From NCBI GenBank assembly GCA_964396165.1, contig CAYNEF010000013.1, forward strand, positions 1 to 64,000: DNA of 64,000 nt, written 5' to 3'. The notes beneath the pieces were generated by a model. It made no database searches. It was not told the DNA's origin and saw only the letters and a list, made by a program, of their open reading frames with translations. Both the position numbers and the translations under genes were made by a program. Shown here in pieces: positions 27,743 to 37,962 of the stretch. This stretch comes from CALCZU01 sp964396165 (GTDB taxonomy: Bacteria; Bdellovibrionota; FAC87; UBA2466). Positions within the stretch are counted from its first letter, which is position 1, and every line of letters starts with the position of its first letter.

Positions 27743-30700
27743 ATGAGACAAAAAATAAATTCTAATGCAGTGAAAATCTGCAATATTATTATTCTACTTG
27801 TCTGCCATCTATTTCTTTTAGGCTGCCCTAAAGATCCAAGAGCAAAAACAGGAAAGGGAAGTGATGTCGCAACACTTCTAATCTCAATGAGTGGACAAAG
27901 CACTTCTTCCGATTACTATACCTACGATTTTGGTTCTGTATTTCCAAACGCAACAAAAGACGCCACTTTTACAATCAGTAATAGTGGTACATTGAAAGCA
28001 ACTGAAATTACTCTTTCGACACTCCCTACAACAGTCACTCGATCCGGGGGAACTTGCACAAGTGAAATCGAAGCGGGTGAATCTTGTACGATGATTTTCA
28101 CTTTTGCACCGACAGAGAGTACGAATTTAAGCGGTAATGTGGATATCAATTATTCAAGCAACTTCAACAATAACGCCAGTTTTTTTAGCACAATACAGCT
28201 GAGTGGTCAGGATGGTTCATTCTCAGCCCCTGAAATCACATCTGTAAGCCCAGAGTATGGTTCCATTCTCGGAGGCAGTACGATCACTTTGAGCGGCCCT
28301 TATTTTGGTGAGGGAAGTACAGTAGCAGTTGGTGGAAGTACTTGCAGCGGAGTTTCACTATCCAGCAATAAAACCGCTCTTACGTGCACATATCCTGCGC
28401 ATAGCTCAGGGCTTGTTAACATCGTTGTGACATCCCCTTATGGACTCACAGGAACTCTCACTCAAATTTTTAATTACCATGAAGTACCAGTCGTTACTTC
28501 CATTTCTCGTTCTGCAGGTGCACTTGCTGGTGGAACAAGTTTGACTATCACAGGAAGCAATTTTGTCAGCGGCGCATCTGTCTCAATCGGTGGCAGTAAT
28601 TGCGGTTCTCTCAGTGTGGTTTCATCGACGCAGATAACTTGTGTCACAAGCAGTAATACAGCAGGTACAAAAAGTGTGGTTGTGACCAATGCAGATGGAT
28701 TTAGCGGCACTTTGCCGAATGCTTATACGTATCAAGCAGCACCATCGGTCACGAGTATCAATGTTTCTGCAGGTGCACTAGCAGGCGGAACTTCAATGAC
28801 AATTACTGGAAGCGGGTTTTTAACAGGTGCAACAGTATTGATCGGGGGAAGCAGTGCGACCTCTGTTTCTGTAAATTCCTCGACACAAATTACTTGTGTG
28901 ACGCCCACACACGCTGCAGGGACTGTCAGCATCGTTGTGACGAATACAGATTCACAAACAGGGACAGGAACAAATCTTTACACCTACCAAGCAGCACCTA
29001 CAGCCACGAGTGTGAGTCCAACAGCAGGCGCATTGGGTGGAAGCACCAGTATTACGGTAACGGGAACAGGTTTTGTATCGGGTGCGACGGTCACAGTGGG
29101 CGGAGTCAATTGTAGTTCAGTAAACGTTTCATCTGGTACATCACTTACTTGTACAACTGGTGCACACGCTGCTGGTGTCACGAGTATCATAGTAACAAAT
29201 GCAGATACGCAAAGTGGTACAGGAAGTAATTTATACACTTACCAAGCTGGGCCTTCAGTGACTTCAGTTTCTCCGACTGCAGGTGCGCTAGCCGGTGGTA
29301 CGACATTGACTATTACAGGGACAGATTTTTTGAGTGGCGCGACAGTAACTGTGGGTGGAACCACATGTACATCTCCTAACGTCGCAAGTTCTACGAGTAT
29401 CACTTGCACATTGCCCGCAAAAAGCGCAGGCGCGTATGCGGTAGCTGTTACCAATTCTGACACGCAAAGTGGCTCGTTAAGTTCGGCGTACACGTATCAA
29501 CCTGCACCGACAGTCAGCAGTGTGAGTCCCTCTTCTGGTTCTGTTGCAGGTAGCACTTCGATAACTCTTACAGGTACAGGATTTGTCAGTGGTGCAACTG
29601 TTTCGGTTGCAGGAGTTACTTGTACTTCTCCCAGTGTAACGAGTTCAACGACAATGACTTGTACGACTCCTGCTTCGCCATCCAGTTACGGTGGAGCAGT
29701 GGATATAGTGGCGACAAATAGCGACTCGCAAACAGGTACTCTCACTAATGGATATTTATATGATCCGGAAAAATGGACGACATTAACGACCGCTAATGCT
29801 CCTACTTGGCACGAACATACTTTAACTCACTGGACAGGATCCAAAATTTTTATCATGGGAGGAAACTCGAGCATCCAACAGAACATGGGTGAACTTTATG
29901 ATCCCGTCACAGGTACTTCTACATTTGCAACGACAACGAATGCTCCACGCGGAGCACGTCCTCAATCTGGAGTATGGACGGGGAGCAAAATGATTATCTG
30001 GGGGGGATTTAATGGCGGCTATTTAAATTCCGGCGGCATTTACGATCCAGTTGCAAACTCCTGGAGTGTAGTCAGTACTACAAACGCGCCGACTCCAAGA
30101 GATGGCCCAAGTTTAGTTTGGACAGGTTCTAAAATGCTAGCTTTTGGCGGAGTCGCTGCCACCAATGGAAATGAGGGCGGCGTCTATGATCCTGAAACCA
30201 ATACGTGGACGCTGATGACAACGACAAATGCTCCTTCTTCAGTTTGGAAACATATTTTAGGAGTTTGGACTGGGAAGTATTATATCAATTACAACAAAAG
30301 ATATGAGCTAGCGACTGATACCTGGTTAGATAACAGCACAACCAACGCAGGTAGCTTTACTGACAGCGCTATTATTTGGACAGGGAAACATGTCATTGTT
30401 TGGGGAGGAAACGGAAACAATGTAGGCGGAATGTACAATCCAGAAACCAATACCTGGAATTTGACATCCACCTTGAATGCACCATCAGCCAGAACTACCG
30501 CTATCAATGCGTGGACAGGTGGACGCATGATTGTCTGGGGTGGGTATGATTCAGGAAATGTCTTTTTGAATGATGGCGGAAATTTTGATCCAGAGACAAA
30601 TACTTGGGTGAGAACTACTACCGTGAATGCGCCATCCGGCAGGCGATACCCGGTAAATGGAATTTGGATAGGATCTAAATTTTTAGTTTGGGGCGGTACG

Positions 30701-31780
30701 GATTATAGTGGCGGACCTGCAACACTGGTAGGAGGTCTTTACACGCCGCCAGCGGATACTGCATCTAATACGTGGACTGCTATGACAACGTCTGGTGCTC
30801 CATCTATTCGCCAACAATTTTCTGCTCTTTGGATTGGAAGTAAAATGATCGTGTGGGGAGGAGTAAATGGTTCGCAAATAAATTCGGGAGGGCAATTCGA
30901 TCCTGTCGCTAATAGCTGGACGACAATTTCCACAACTGGGGCAGCGGGAATTCGCTCCTACCACACAATACACTGGACTGGAAAAAATATGCTGATATGG
31001 GGGGGATCAAACGGCAGCAATTCCCTTAATTCTGGCGGTGCATATGATCCGATTGCAAATACCTGGACAGCTCTTTCCACTACTAATGCTCCAGTAGGCA
31101 GAACTGGCTTTGCCAGTGTCTGGACAGGAAGCAAAATGCTAGTTTGGAGTGGATCAGATTCTTCCAGCACATTATTAAATGATGGGTTTCAATACGACTA
31201 CAATGCAAATTCCTGGAGTACGATTTCTACTACAAATGCACCGACTGCTAGAAATTGCAATAAGTCAGTCTGGACAGGAAGCAAAATGCTGATCTGGTCA
31301 GGTAGTACAGGATCCTATAGCACTGGTGGCGCCTATGATTTAGAAAATAATACTTGGACAACTACTTCCACGACTGGTGCGCCTTCAGGACGTGCTTATG
31401 ATCCGCTCATTGTCTGGACCGGAAGTAAAATGCTCGTGTGGTCAGGGTATCCGGGAGCGTTTTCCAACGACGGTGGACTATATGATCCGAATAGCAACAC
31501 CTGGACAAGGACTTCGACTACAGGCGCGCCGGCACTTAGATATTATCCAGTAGGTGTATGGACAGGCTCTCGATTAATCGTATGGGGAAGTTATAACGGA
31601 AGTTATTTAAATAGTGGCGGAATTTACGATCCGATTGCAAATAGTTGGGTTTCGACCACAACTACAAATGCACCCAGCACTAGATCACTATTTCAAGCAG
31701 TTTGGACGGGAAGTAAAATGATATTGTGGGGTGGATCAAACGGTACAAATTTAAATACCGGCGGAATATATACCCCTTAA
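27743..31780 (+). CDS. Surface lipoprotein with six IPT/TIG domains and 14 kelch-like units
   Basis: A 1345-residue paralogue of the preceding gene, with the same order: signal peptide with lipobox LLGC, ASH/choice-of-anchor-like sandwich (TISNSGTLKATE), IPT/TIG domains, then 14 kelch-like WTGSKM units. It has six TIG domains rather than three. Domains 2 to 5 are close copies (repeated SAGALAGGTS or TAGALAGGTT), pointing to recent internal duplication. The stalk would be about twice as long while the propeller head stays the same size. ATG 27743 is chosen; a TTG five codons upstream is also possible. Confidence 0.82.
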   Translation: MRQKINSNAVKICNIIILLVCHLFLLGCPKDPRAKTGKGSDVATLLISMSGQSTSSDYYTYDFGSVFPNATKDATFTISNSGTLKATEITLSTLPTTVTRSGGTCTSEIEAGESCTMIFTFAPTESTNLSGNVDINYSSNFNNNASFFSTIQLSGQDGSFSAPEITSVSPEYGSILGGSTITLSGPYFGEGSTVAVGGSTCSGVSLSSNKTALTCTYPAHSSGLVNIVVTSPYGLTGTLTQIFNYHEVPVVTSISRSAGALAGGTSLTITGSNFVSGASVSIGGSNCGSLSVVSSTQITCVTSSNTAGTKSVVVTNADGFSGTLPNAYTYQAAPSVTSINVSAGALAGGTSMTITGSGFLTGATVLIGGSSATSVSVNSSTQITCVTPTHAAGTVSIVVTNTDSQTGTGTNLYTYQAAPTATSVSPTAGALGGSTSITVTGTGFVSGATVTVGGVNCSSVNVSSGTSLTCTTGAHAAGVTSIIVTNADTQSGTGSNLYTYQAGPSVTSVSPTAGALAGGTTLTITGTDFLSGATVTVGGTTCTSPNVASSTSITCTLPAKSAGAYAVAVTNSDTQSGSLSSAYTYQPAPTVSSVSPSSGSVAGSTSITLTGTGFVSGATVSVAGVTCTSPSVTSSTTMTCTTPASPSSYGGAVDIVATNSDSQTGTLTNGYLYDPEKWTTLTTANAPTWHEHTLTHWTGSKIFIMGGNSSIQQNMGELYDPVTGTSTFATTTNAPRGARPQSGVWTGSKMIIWGGFNGGYLNSGGIYDPVANSWSVVSTTNAPTPRDGPSLVWTGSKMLAFGGVAATNGNEGGVYDPETNTWTLMTTTNAPSSVWKHILGVWTGKYYINYNKRYELATDTWLDNSTTNAGSFTDSAIIWTGKHVIVWGGNGNNVGGMYNPETNTWNLTSTLNAPSARTTAINAWTGGRMIVWGGYDSGNVFLNDGGNFDPETNTWVRTTTVNAPSGRRYPVNGIWIGSKFLVWGGTDYSGGPATLVGGLYTPPADTASNTWTAMTTSGAPSIRQQFSALWIGSKMIVWGGVNGSQINSGGQFDPVANSWTTISTTGAAGIRSYHTIHWTGKNMLIWGGSNGSNSLNSGGAYDPIANTWTALSTTNAPVGRTGFASVWTGSKMLVWSGSDSSSTLLNDGFQYDYNANSWSTISTTNAPTARNCNKSVWTGSKMLIWSGSTGSYSTGGAYDLENNTWTTTSTTGAPSGRAYDPLIVWTGSKMLVWSGYPGAFSNDGGLYDPNSNTWTRTSTTGAPALRYYPVGVWTGSRLIVWGSYNGSYLNSGGIYDPIANSWVSTTTTNAPSTRSLFQAVWTGSKMILWGGSNGTNLNTGGIYTP

Positions 31781-31842
31781 AGTTTTGAAATTTAACATAA
31801 AGTTTTGACGCAATTTTTCCGATAAGTGAGCTGGAGATTTGC

Positions 31843-34617
31843 GTGCCCATTAGACAGATTCAAAAGTCATTTTTCTTCAAAATTCTGAATAGTTTTGGAC
31901 CTGTGTTTGGTTGCGTCATCTCTCTTATTTCTATTCTCGCGATTGTGGATTTAAAAACCGGAACTACGCTTTCCCGGTTCTTTCAGGATTCCCCCTCGAC
32001 ACATTTTCATTCTGCTTTGGTTTTGTTTTTTATGGGGTTGGGTATTTTGTCCTATTACGCTAAACGGAATACGCTTACATTTACCATCGGATTTTTCATT
32101 CAAGTATTCGGTTTTCTAGCGTGTGCGCAAGTTCTCTATGGAATACCTCTGCATCTTGAATCTGTATTTTTTACGAGCATGAAATCTCGCCTCGGAGAAT
32201 TTTCACATATTTCTCCGCAAGAGGCTATCGGCATCTGGTTTAGTGGCTGTGCTTTGATGTTTATTGTATCGCGAAGAAGGTCTTTACAACGGTATTGTCT
32301 GGGAGTGATTGCATCGGCACTTTTTGCAATCGGCGCAATTGGTACTTTTGGGTACTTGTCTTCCATGCGAGGAGGATACAACTGGCTGGAACTACCGCCG
32401 CTTTCTTCTTCTTCTGCTATTTCTATTTTACTCTTTTCTATCTGGCTATGGTCGACACAGCTTGAAAAATTTATTCAGGAAGAAAACTTTTGGAGCTTCT
32501 CTTTTGAATCCGGTCTTTTGATACTTCTCTGCACAGTAAATTTGGCCTTCGCCTTGCAGTTTCAAGAGAATGAGAGAAGAACGGTATATCTGAAAGAAAA
32601 AACAGTCGAATTAAATAGCAAGATAAGTGCACTACTAACAGAGAAATATCATACTAGTGAAAAACTGGCTAAAATGTCAGACACGGATTTTAAACCGGCT
32701 TTTCAGGAAGTAATCACTTCGGGCGTAGTGCCGGGCGTATCTTTCGAAATTCTTTCTAAAGAAGGTTCGCTTTTTTCCAGGACCTCTTCATCCGATATTA
32801 CGGAACTTTATACAGAAGCTCTTGTTAATTTCGATAAGTTTCATTGGAAATTAAGAGTATGGGGTACCAGAAGTGCCTATGGAAAAATGAGAAACTATCT
32901 CATTCCGACTGTACTAGTTTTGGGAACTGCGCTGGCTCTTTTGTCTTTCTTTTTGATTCACTTGTTTTTTATGCTTTCTAATCAAGCGCGAGAGTTGAAA
33001 AAATCCCAGAGAGAACTAATACGCGCGCGAGAAAATGCACTACTCGCTTCAGAGGCAAAATCCAATTTCTTAGCCTACATGAGCCATGAAATCCGTACCC
33101 CTCTCAATGCAGTGATTGGAATGTCGTCTTTACTACTAGATACCAAACTCGATAACGAGCAACGCGATTATGCAGATACGGTGAAATTCTCGGCCGACTC
33201 CCTACTGCAGCTTATCAATGACATTTTAGATCTCTCGAAAATTGAAGCAGGAAAGCTCGAGCTTGAGGCTATAGATTTTGATTTGCATGCTATTTTAAAT
33301 GGAGTACCGGAATTATTTTTGTTTGTGCAAAGCCAAAAGGAAGTGGAAATCAGAAAAAACTTTTCACCGAATTTGCCTAAATACCTTGTAGGCGATCCCG
33401 GAAAACTTAGACAAATTTTGACCAATATCATCGGCAATGCTTTAAAATTTACTTCACATGGCTTTGTGGAATTAAGTGTCAGCACTTTGGAAAAGTCAGA
33501 AGGCTCTTACCGCATTCTATTTGAAGTAACAGATTCAGGAATAGGAATTCCTGAAGAATCCAAACACAAAATCTTTGGCGATTATTCCCAGGCTGAAAGT
33601 TCCACCAGTAGAACTTACGGCGGAACAGGGTTAGGTTTATCCATCTGTAGAAAAATGATTCAGGCGATGGGTGGAGAAATTAATTTTGAAAGTAAGCAGG
33701 GAATAGGGACTCGTTTTTTCTGGTCTATCCCCTATAAAGAAGGCATGGCAGAAAATCTGATGAAAGATGTCACTTTATCCGCAAATTCTCTTTCTCGAGC
33801 CGCGAAAATTCTTGTCGCAGATGATAATCCTATCAACCGAAAAGTGGCAGCTAAGATGCTTGGAAAAATGGGTTTTCTTGTGGACACTGTGAATAACGGA
33901 GAAGATGCCTTTAACGCACATAAGACTGGAAGTTACGATGCTATTTTGATGGACTGTCAGATGCCTGTGATGGATGGTTATCAGACGACAACTGCTATAA
34001 GAAATCTTGAAAAGCTGACACGCAAACATATTCCCATCATCGCTTTGACCGGCCAGGCGATGGATAGTGATCGCAGAAGGTGTTTCGAAGTGGGAATGGA
34101 TGCCTATTTATCCAAACCCTTTGAACCTATAATGCTCGAAAGAATTATTCACAAGGCTTTGCAAACAAACTTAAGTCTAAATCCAGAGAAATTGCAGGTA
34201 GAGACAAATGCCGCAAACCCACAGGTAGAAAAAGAAAGCGTTCTCGTTCGTTTAGAAGTCTTGAAAGAGATTGCCACTCTACAGGAAGAAAATGGAACAG
34301 AATTTTTAAAGGAAATTGTGGAAATGTTTTACCGCACTTCTGACACCCAGATTGCGGAGATGGAAAAGTATTTAAAATCACAGGATGGGATCAAACTTTC
34401 TGCTGTTGCCCATGATATGAAATCTGGTTGCGGCAATTTGGGTCTTGAAAAATTGACGGAAAGTTGTGCACGACTCGAGTTAACAGCCAAAAAAGGTACT
34501 CCTAGCGAGCTTTCAGAAACATTAGAGAAACTAAAAAGCGTACATTTAGAAACACGAAAAGAGCTTAGAGAAGCCTTGGAATTATTTTTAAGGCAAAACG
34601 AAAAGAAAGTGGCATAA
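31843..34617 (+). CDS. Membrane hybrid histidine kinase with receiver and HPt domains
   Basis: A 924-residue unorthodox kinase. Residues 15-240 contain about seven hydrophobic segments (a 7TM-like sensor), then an extracytoplasmic region of about 110 residues, an eighth membrane segment near 350-375 and a short coiled coil. HisKA carries His415 in SHEIRTPLN. HATPase follows with DSGIGIP and GGTGLGLSI. The receiver has Asp704 in MDCQMPVMDG and Lys in SKPFEP. The C-terminal HPt domain has His857 in AHDMKSG. This allows a complete His-Asp-His relay in one chain, feeding the CheY-like regulator encoded seven bases downstream. The GTG start has GGAG upstream with good spacing. Confidence 0.9.
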   Translation: MPIRQIQKSFFFKILNSFGPVFGCVISLISILAIVDLKTGTTLSRFFQDSPSTHFHSALVLFFMGLGILSYYAKRNTLTFTIGFFIQVFGFLACAQVLYGIPLHLESVFFTSMKSRLGEFSHISPQEAIGIWFSGCALMFIVSRRRSLQRYCLGVIASALFAIGAIGTFGYLSSMRGGYNWLELPPLSSSSAISILLFSIWLWSTQLEKFIQEENFWSFSFESGLLILLCTVNLAFALQFQENERRTVYLKEKTVELNSKISALLTEKYHTSEKLAKMSDTDFKPAFQEVITSGVVPGVSFEILSKEGSLFSRTSSSDITELYTEALVNFDKFHWKLRVWGTRSAYGKMRNYLIPTVLVLGTALALLSFFLIHLFFMLSNQARELKKSQRELIRARENALLASEAKSNFLAYMSHEIRTPLNAVIGMSSLLLDTKLDNEQRDYADTVKFSADSLLQLINDILDLSKIEAGKLELEAIDFDLHAILNGVPELFLFVQSQKEVEIRKNFSPNLPKYLVGDPGKLRQILTNIIGNALKFTSHGFVELSVSTLEKSEGSYRILFEVTDSGIGIPEESKHKIFGDYSQAESSTSRTYGGTGLGLSICRKMIQAMGGEINFESKQGIGTRFFWSIPYKEGMAENLMKDVTLSANSLSRAAKILVADDNPINRKVAAKMLGKMGFLVDTVNNGEDAFNAHKTGSYDAILMDCQMPVMDGYQTTTAIRNLEKLTRKHIPIIALTGQAMDSDRRRCFEVGMDAYLSKPFEPIMLERIIHKALQTNLSLNPEKLQVETNAANPQVEKESVLVRLEVLKEIATLQEENGTEFLKEIVEMFYRTSDTQIAEMEKYLKSQDGIKLSAVAHDMKSGCGNLGLEKLTESCARLELTAKKGTPSELSETLEKLKSVHLETRKELREALELFLRQNEKKVA

Positions 34618-34624
34618 TTAAGTT

Positions 34625-35035
34625 ATGTTTTCTCCTGACACTAAAATCCTGATCGCAGAAGACACGGAAATCACCCGTTCTATTTTGCGTAAAATTTTGG
34701 AAAAATTGGGTTATCGAAAAATCACAGAAGTCAGCGATGGAAATCAGGCGTTGGCTGCGATGCGAGAAGGTGTGGCGCATAATTCTCCTTTCGGTCTTGT
34801 GATTGCGGATTGGAATATGCCGGAGTTAAACGGACTCGCATTGCTTAAGAATATGAATGCGATGCCCAGTCATAAAAATTGTGCCTTTATTTTACTGACG
34901 TCGAATACCGAAAAAGATCATGTGATAGAAGCCATCAAGTCTGGAGTAGCGATGTACATGGCGAAACCGTTTACAGCGACGACCATAGAGAAAAAACTTC
35001 AAGAAGCCTACCAGTTCTACCACAAAAAATCCTGA
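34625..35035 (+). CDS. CheY-like single-domain response regulator
   Basis: A 136-residue receiver domain without output module. The acidic pocket is AEDTE, the phosphoacceptor is Asp62 in VIADWNMPELNG, the switch Thr92 is in LLTSN and the conserved Lys114 is in AKPFT. The WNMP context resembles chemotaxis CheY, so it may act on the flagellar motor, but the close link to the hybrid kinase (seven-base gap) suggests it receives phosphate from that kinase's HPt domain. A 200-bp inverted-repeat element begins 23 bases after its stop. Confidence 0.88.
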   Translation: MFSPDTKILIAEDTEITRSILRKILEKLGYRKITEVSDGNQALAAMREGVAHNSPFGLVIADWNMPELNGLALLKNMNAMPSHKNCAFILLTSNTEKDHVIEAIKSGVAMYMAKPFTATTIEKKLQEAYQFYHKKS

Positions 35036-35057
35036 AACTTGCTCTGTTGATCTCAGC

Positions 35058-35257
35058 ATTTTCAAAAATTCAAATATGCGAAAAAGACGGGTCCTGTCAC
35101 CTGCGGGATGACCAGATGCTCTCCTTGGATTTGATCTTCGCCGTGAGTTCTTTCTGCAAGTTTCGATGTCGTTGCTAATTTGTAAGGTTTTACCCGGAGC
35201 CACTGGTCTTCCCTCCGGCGCCACCCGTATTTTTCGCATATTTGATTTTTTGAAAAT
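35058..35257. repeat. 200-bp element bounded by imperfect inverted repeats
   Basis: The outer arms 35058-35092 and 35223-35257 are reverse complements at 33 of 35 positions. The pairing continues inward after a short bulge: 35105-35115 against 35203-35213 (10 of 11). The element has no coding capacity worth calling and no clear target-site duplication at its borders. It fills the space between the CheY-like gene and the convergent cytochrome gene. It could be a MITE-like element, a structured RNA or an elaborate terminator. Confidence 0.85.
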
Positions 35258-35271
35258 ACGGCAGTCTGGTA

Positions 35272-36285
35272 TTAGTCGCCGAAATACATGATCCAGTAGC
35301 TTAATAGTTGGATGGCTTTTTCGTCGGGGATTTTTGTGCCTAGGGGAGGCATATGAGATGCTCCGAAATTTTCCATCATGTATACCATTGCGCTCATTTC
35401 GGGTTTGCCGGCTAGGATGCGAAATGATTTTGGAACGTTCGGCATGGAAAACACTTGGGTTGCTTTGTTCATTGTCGTTTTAAATGCTGGTGTGTCGTTT
35501 TCAAATTTAGCATTTAAAACGTGTCTTAAATTGAGGCTGATGTGTTTGGAACTTCCCTGTGGGTTATGACAGTTTGCACAGTTTGCATGCATGTAACCCA
35601 AAATGGCGCGTCCTTCTTTAGTCGCAGAATGTATTTTTGGATTTCCGTCTTGGATATTGGGTGTAACGTTCGTCAGTAGCTTTTCATCAATCAACGATTT
35701 CAAAGTTACCATATCAAATTCCAACTTCTCTTTATGAGGAGCATTGGGATCGCGATCGGTAGAAAGCTGCAAGGCATCGAAACCCATGACTGGATCTCCG
35801 CCACGTCTGTGACAGCGTTGGCATTCTGTTACTGAGGGGATGTCGTGTTTTACAGTTTCGTTGATAGGCGTGTAATCTTTGATTCCATCTTCAGGCGCAA
35901 GCACCGCCTCTGTAGCATCCTGGTTCCACAAGTAAGAGGCATAATCCCATTCTTCATCAGAAATTTTTTCAATTAATCTTGTTTCTACAAGACGTGCTGC
36001 ATGCGTCTCTGCATTTTCAAAAGCAAATTCTTTCCAGATCTTAGTCCCCACAGGGAATTGCCAGTGATCTTCATCGGACGTGTCGATTTGTTTTCCCTTG
36101 GGAAGATAGATCCATCTTTTTTTTAGTGCTCCATCTGTCCAAAGTGGATACTGCGGGGAAAAGGGTTTGTTATCAGCTGCGATTTTTTTTGTAGCGATAT
36201 CGGAGTAAAGGCCTGTAGCAGATAGATTCGCTTTGGGTGTTGCATATAGGCATGACGCAAAAAACAGTAAAAATACAAACTTCAT
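35272..36285 (-). CDS. Exported diheme c-type cytochrome, SO2930-like
   Basis: A 337-residue periplasmic protein with two CxxCH haem motifs (CQRCH about residue 160 and CANCH about residue 235) and a late MPPLGT segment whose Met may ligate a haem iron. The N-terminal half (TGLYSDIATKKIAADNKPF, SPQYPLWTDGA) matches the conserved region of the SO2930-type diheme cytochrome family. Function in that family is not well defined; electron transfer or peroxidase-type chemistry is possible. ATG 36285 has AGGAA correctly spaced and gives a clean signal peptide; an ATG four codons earlier lacks one. Confidence 0.8.
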   Translation of the reverse strand: MKFVFLLFFASCLYATPKANLSATGLYSDIATKKIAADNKPFSPQYPLWTDGALKKRWIYLPKGKQIDTSDEDHWQFPVGTKIWKEFAFENAETHAARLVETRLIEKISDEEWDYASYLWNQDATEAVLAPEDGIKDYTPINETVKHDIPSVTECQRCHRRGGDPVMGFDALQLSTDRDPNAPHKEKLEFDMVTLKSLIDEKLLTNVTPNIQDGNPKIHSATKEGRAILGYMHANCANCHNPQGSSKHISLNLRHVLNAKFENDTPAFKTTMNKATQVFSMPNVPKSFRILAGKPEMSAMVYMMENFGASHMPPLGTKIPDEKAIQLLSYWIMYFGD

Positions 36286-36351
36286 CCAATTCCTCATTAC
36301 TTAAGAGCAATCTAGACGCTTCCCCAATTTTTCACAATATAGAATCGACTC

Positions 36352-37962
36352 TTAGGCCTTGGAGGCAGCGCCGGTATAAATGTCTCGACCCAGTTGCGCC
36401 ATCGCCTGAAGCTTCTTTTTCGACTTCACCTGGTATCTGTCTTTTAAGTAGTCCACCCCGCCCTTGTCCTTGTAAACATGGCGGATATATCTATTGAAAC
36501 GGGCAAGTATGCCAATTTCAAAAGGATGTTCGTAGTAATTGTGTAAGAGGCGGTAGCGCGCAAAATAGCGCAATACTTTTTTACCAATAGTACGGATGAG
36601 ACTGGTACCCGGGTTATGGGTAAGCATGGCCGCATACTTGTTCATCAGGTTAAGGCGTCTAGCAAGCTCAACCCCACGCAAGTCATAGTACCGTGCCCAT
36701 TTAATATCGATGTCCCCATCAAAAGAATCCAAGTCTTTATACTCTTCCGGCGTTTGTGGGATCGGGTAACCAGATCCGACTGCGAGTTGATAAAGATCCG
36801 TTCCTGGAAACGGTGTGTACGTTTGCAGCGTCACTACCGTATTAGGGTGAATGTTGGTGACTTGCGCCGCCAGTTTTGCCGTTTGATTAATAGAGTATTC
36901 TGTCTCTGTAGGGAATCCGACAATCATCGCGCAGGTAACTCCCAGATCAGGGAATTTAGAAATCAGTTTCATCTTTTCAATAATGAGTTCATTCGGAATT
37001 TTTTTAGCGATGAGAATTTTGGTGGATACGCCTCCGGTTTCGATCCCGAAAAATAGACGTCTTACGCCAAGCTTGTGCAGGCTTTCCAAAGATTCTTTCG
37101 TGACATCTTCCACACGTGTCTGAAGGTAGCGGCAGTTGATGCCCACATTTTGCAATCGCTCTGCAATTTCATTCATGCGCTCGTATTTGAAATAAATATT
37201 GTCGTCCGTAAACATGACGGCATTCACGCCATAGCGGTTATTTAAAATTCTGCCCATGCGTTCTACCGCATCTGGTTCGTAATAACGCATTTTGCGCTTG
37301 GTGAAGCGGACGGAATAACAAAAACCACAATTGAAAGGACAGCCGCGTGAAGTTTGAATCGCGGTGAGCTTATCGCCGGTTGTAGGATCGTGGTAAATGC
37401 TTTTGTGCATGTCCACGAGAGAAAAATCTTCTTCTTCCAGTTCGTAATCAGGAAGATGCACGAACGGACGATCTGGGTTTAAGATCGTTTGCCCGTTTTC
37501 CTTATAACCAAGTCCTAAAATCTGGCTGAAATTCATTTTGCCAGAGCTGAAAGCGTCGGCAAGTTCCACAATCGTTTCTTCGCCTTCTTGGACTACGACA
37601 AAATCAATGTAGGGCTGCTTTAAAGTCTGCTCTGGTACCAAAGAAGAATGGATCCCACCCCAGACAATTGGAATTTCTTTTCCTTCTTCTTTAATCGCTT
37701 TTGAAATATTGGCAGCATCATAGCACTGACGGCCGGTGATGGAGGATACTCCCACAAAAAGCGGATTGTAATTCGCAATTTTTTTTGCGAATTCTTTGGG
37801 CTCAAAGTGTCCAGTGCGTTCTAAAAGAATGACTGTTTCGTATTTTGCTTTTCTTAAGGCGTTTGCCAAAAACAAAAGAGCCAGAGGATGGTTTGTTTCC
37901 GATTCTTGTTCGATTTTAACAAGTACAACGGGTCGTTTGTCTTTAAGCACTGGGCGCTCCAA
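36352..37962 (-). CDS. B12-binding-domain radical SAM protein
   Basis: A 536-residue cytoplasmic enzyme. Residues about 10-145 form a cobalamin-binding-type Rossmann domain (VGVSSITG, IVWGGIHSS, VVQEGEETI), followed by a radical SAM domain with the CxxxCxxC cluster motif in SRGCPFNCGFCYS (about residue 213). The C-terminal 130 residues are basic and helical. The domain order is that of the BchE/P-methylase-type class B radical SAM enzymes, which carry out methylations or ring formations on unactivated carbons. The substrate is unknown. The gene start lies 20 bases inside the end of the SUMF1-domain gene, so the two are translationally coupled and probably act in one pathway. Confidence 0.87.
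   Translation of the reverse strand: MERPVLKDKRPVVLVKIEQESETNHPLALLFLANALRKAKYETVILLERTGHFEPKEFAKKIANYNPLFVGVSSITGRQCYDAANISKAIKEEGKEIPIVWGGIHSSLVPEQTLKQPYIDFVVVQEGEETIVELADAFSSGKMNFSQILGLGYKENGQTILNPDRPFVHLPDYELEEEDFSLVDMHKSIYHDPTTGDKLTAIQTSRGCPFNCGFCYSVRFTKRKMRYYEPDAVERMGRILNNRYGVNAVMFTDDNIYFKYERMNEIAERLQNVGINCRYLQTRVEDVTKESLESLHKLGVRRLFFGIETGGVSTKILIAKKIPNELIIEKMKLISKFPDLGVTCAMIVGFPTETEYSINQTAKLAAQVTNIHPNTVVTLQTYTPFPGTDLYQLAVGSGYPIPQTPEEYKDLDSFDGDIDIKWARYYDLRGVELARRLNLMNKYAAMLTHNPGTSLIRTIGKKVLRYFARYRLLHNYYEHPFEIGILARFNRYIRHVYKDKGGVDYLKDRYQVKSKKKLQAMAQLGRDIYTGAASKA

Noticed and set aside
35058..35257. The inverted-repeat element as an integron attC site
   Set aside because: The ends do not carry the GTTRRRY / RYYYAAC core sites expected of attC, and there is no integron integrase in the window.
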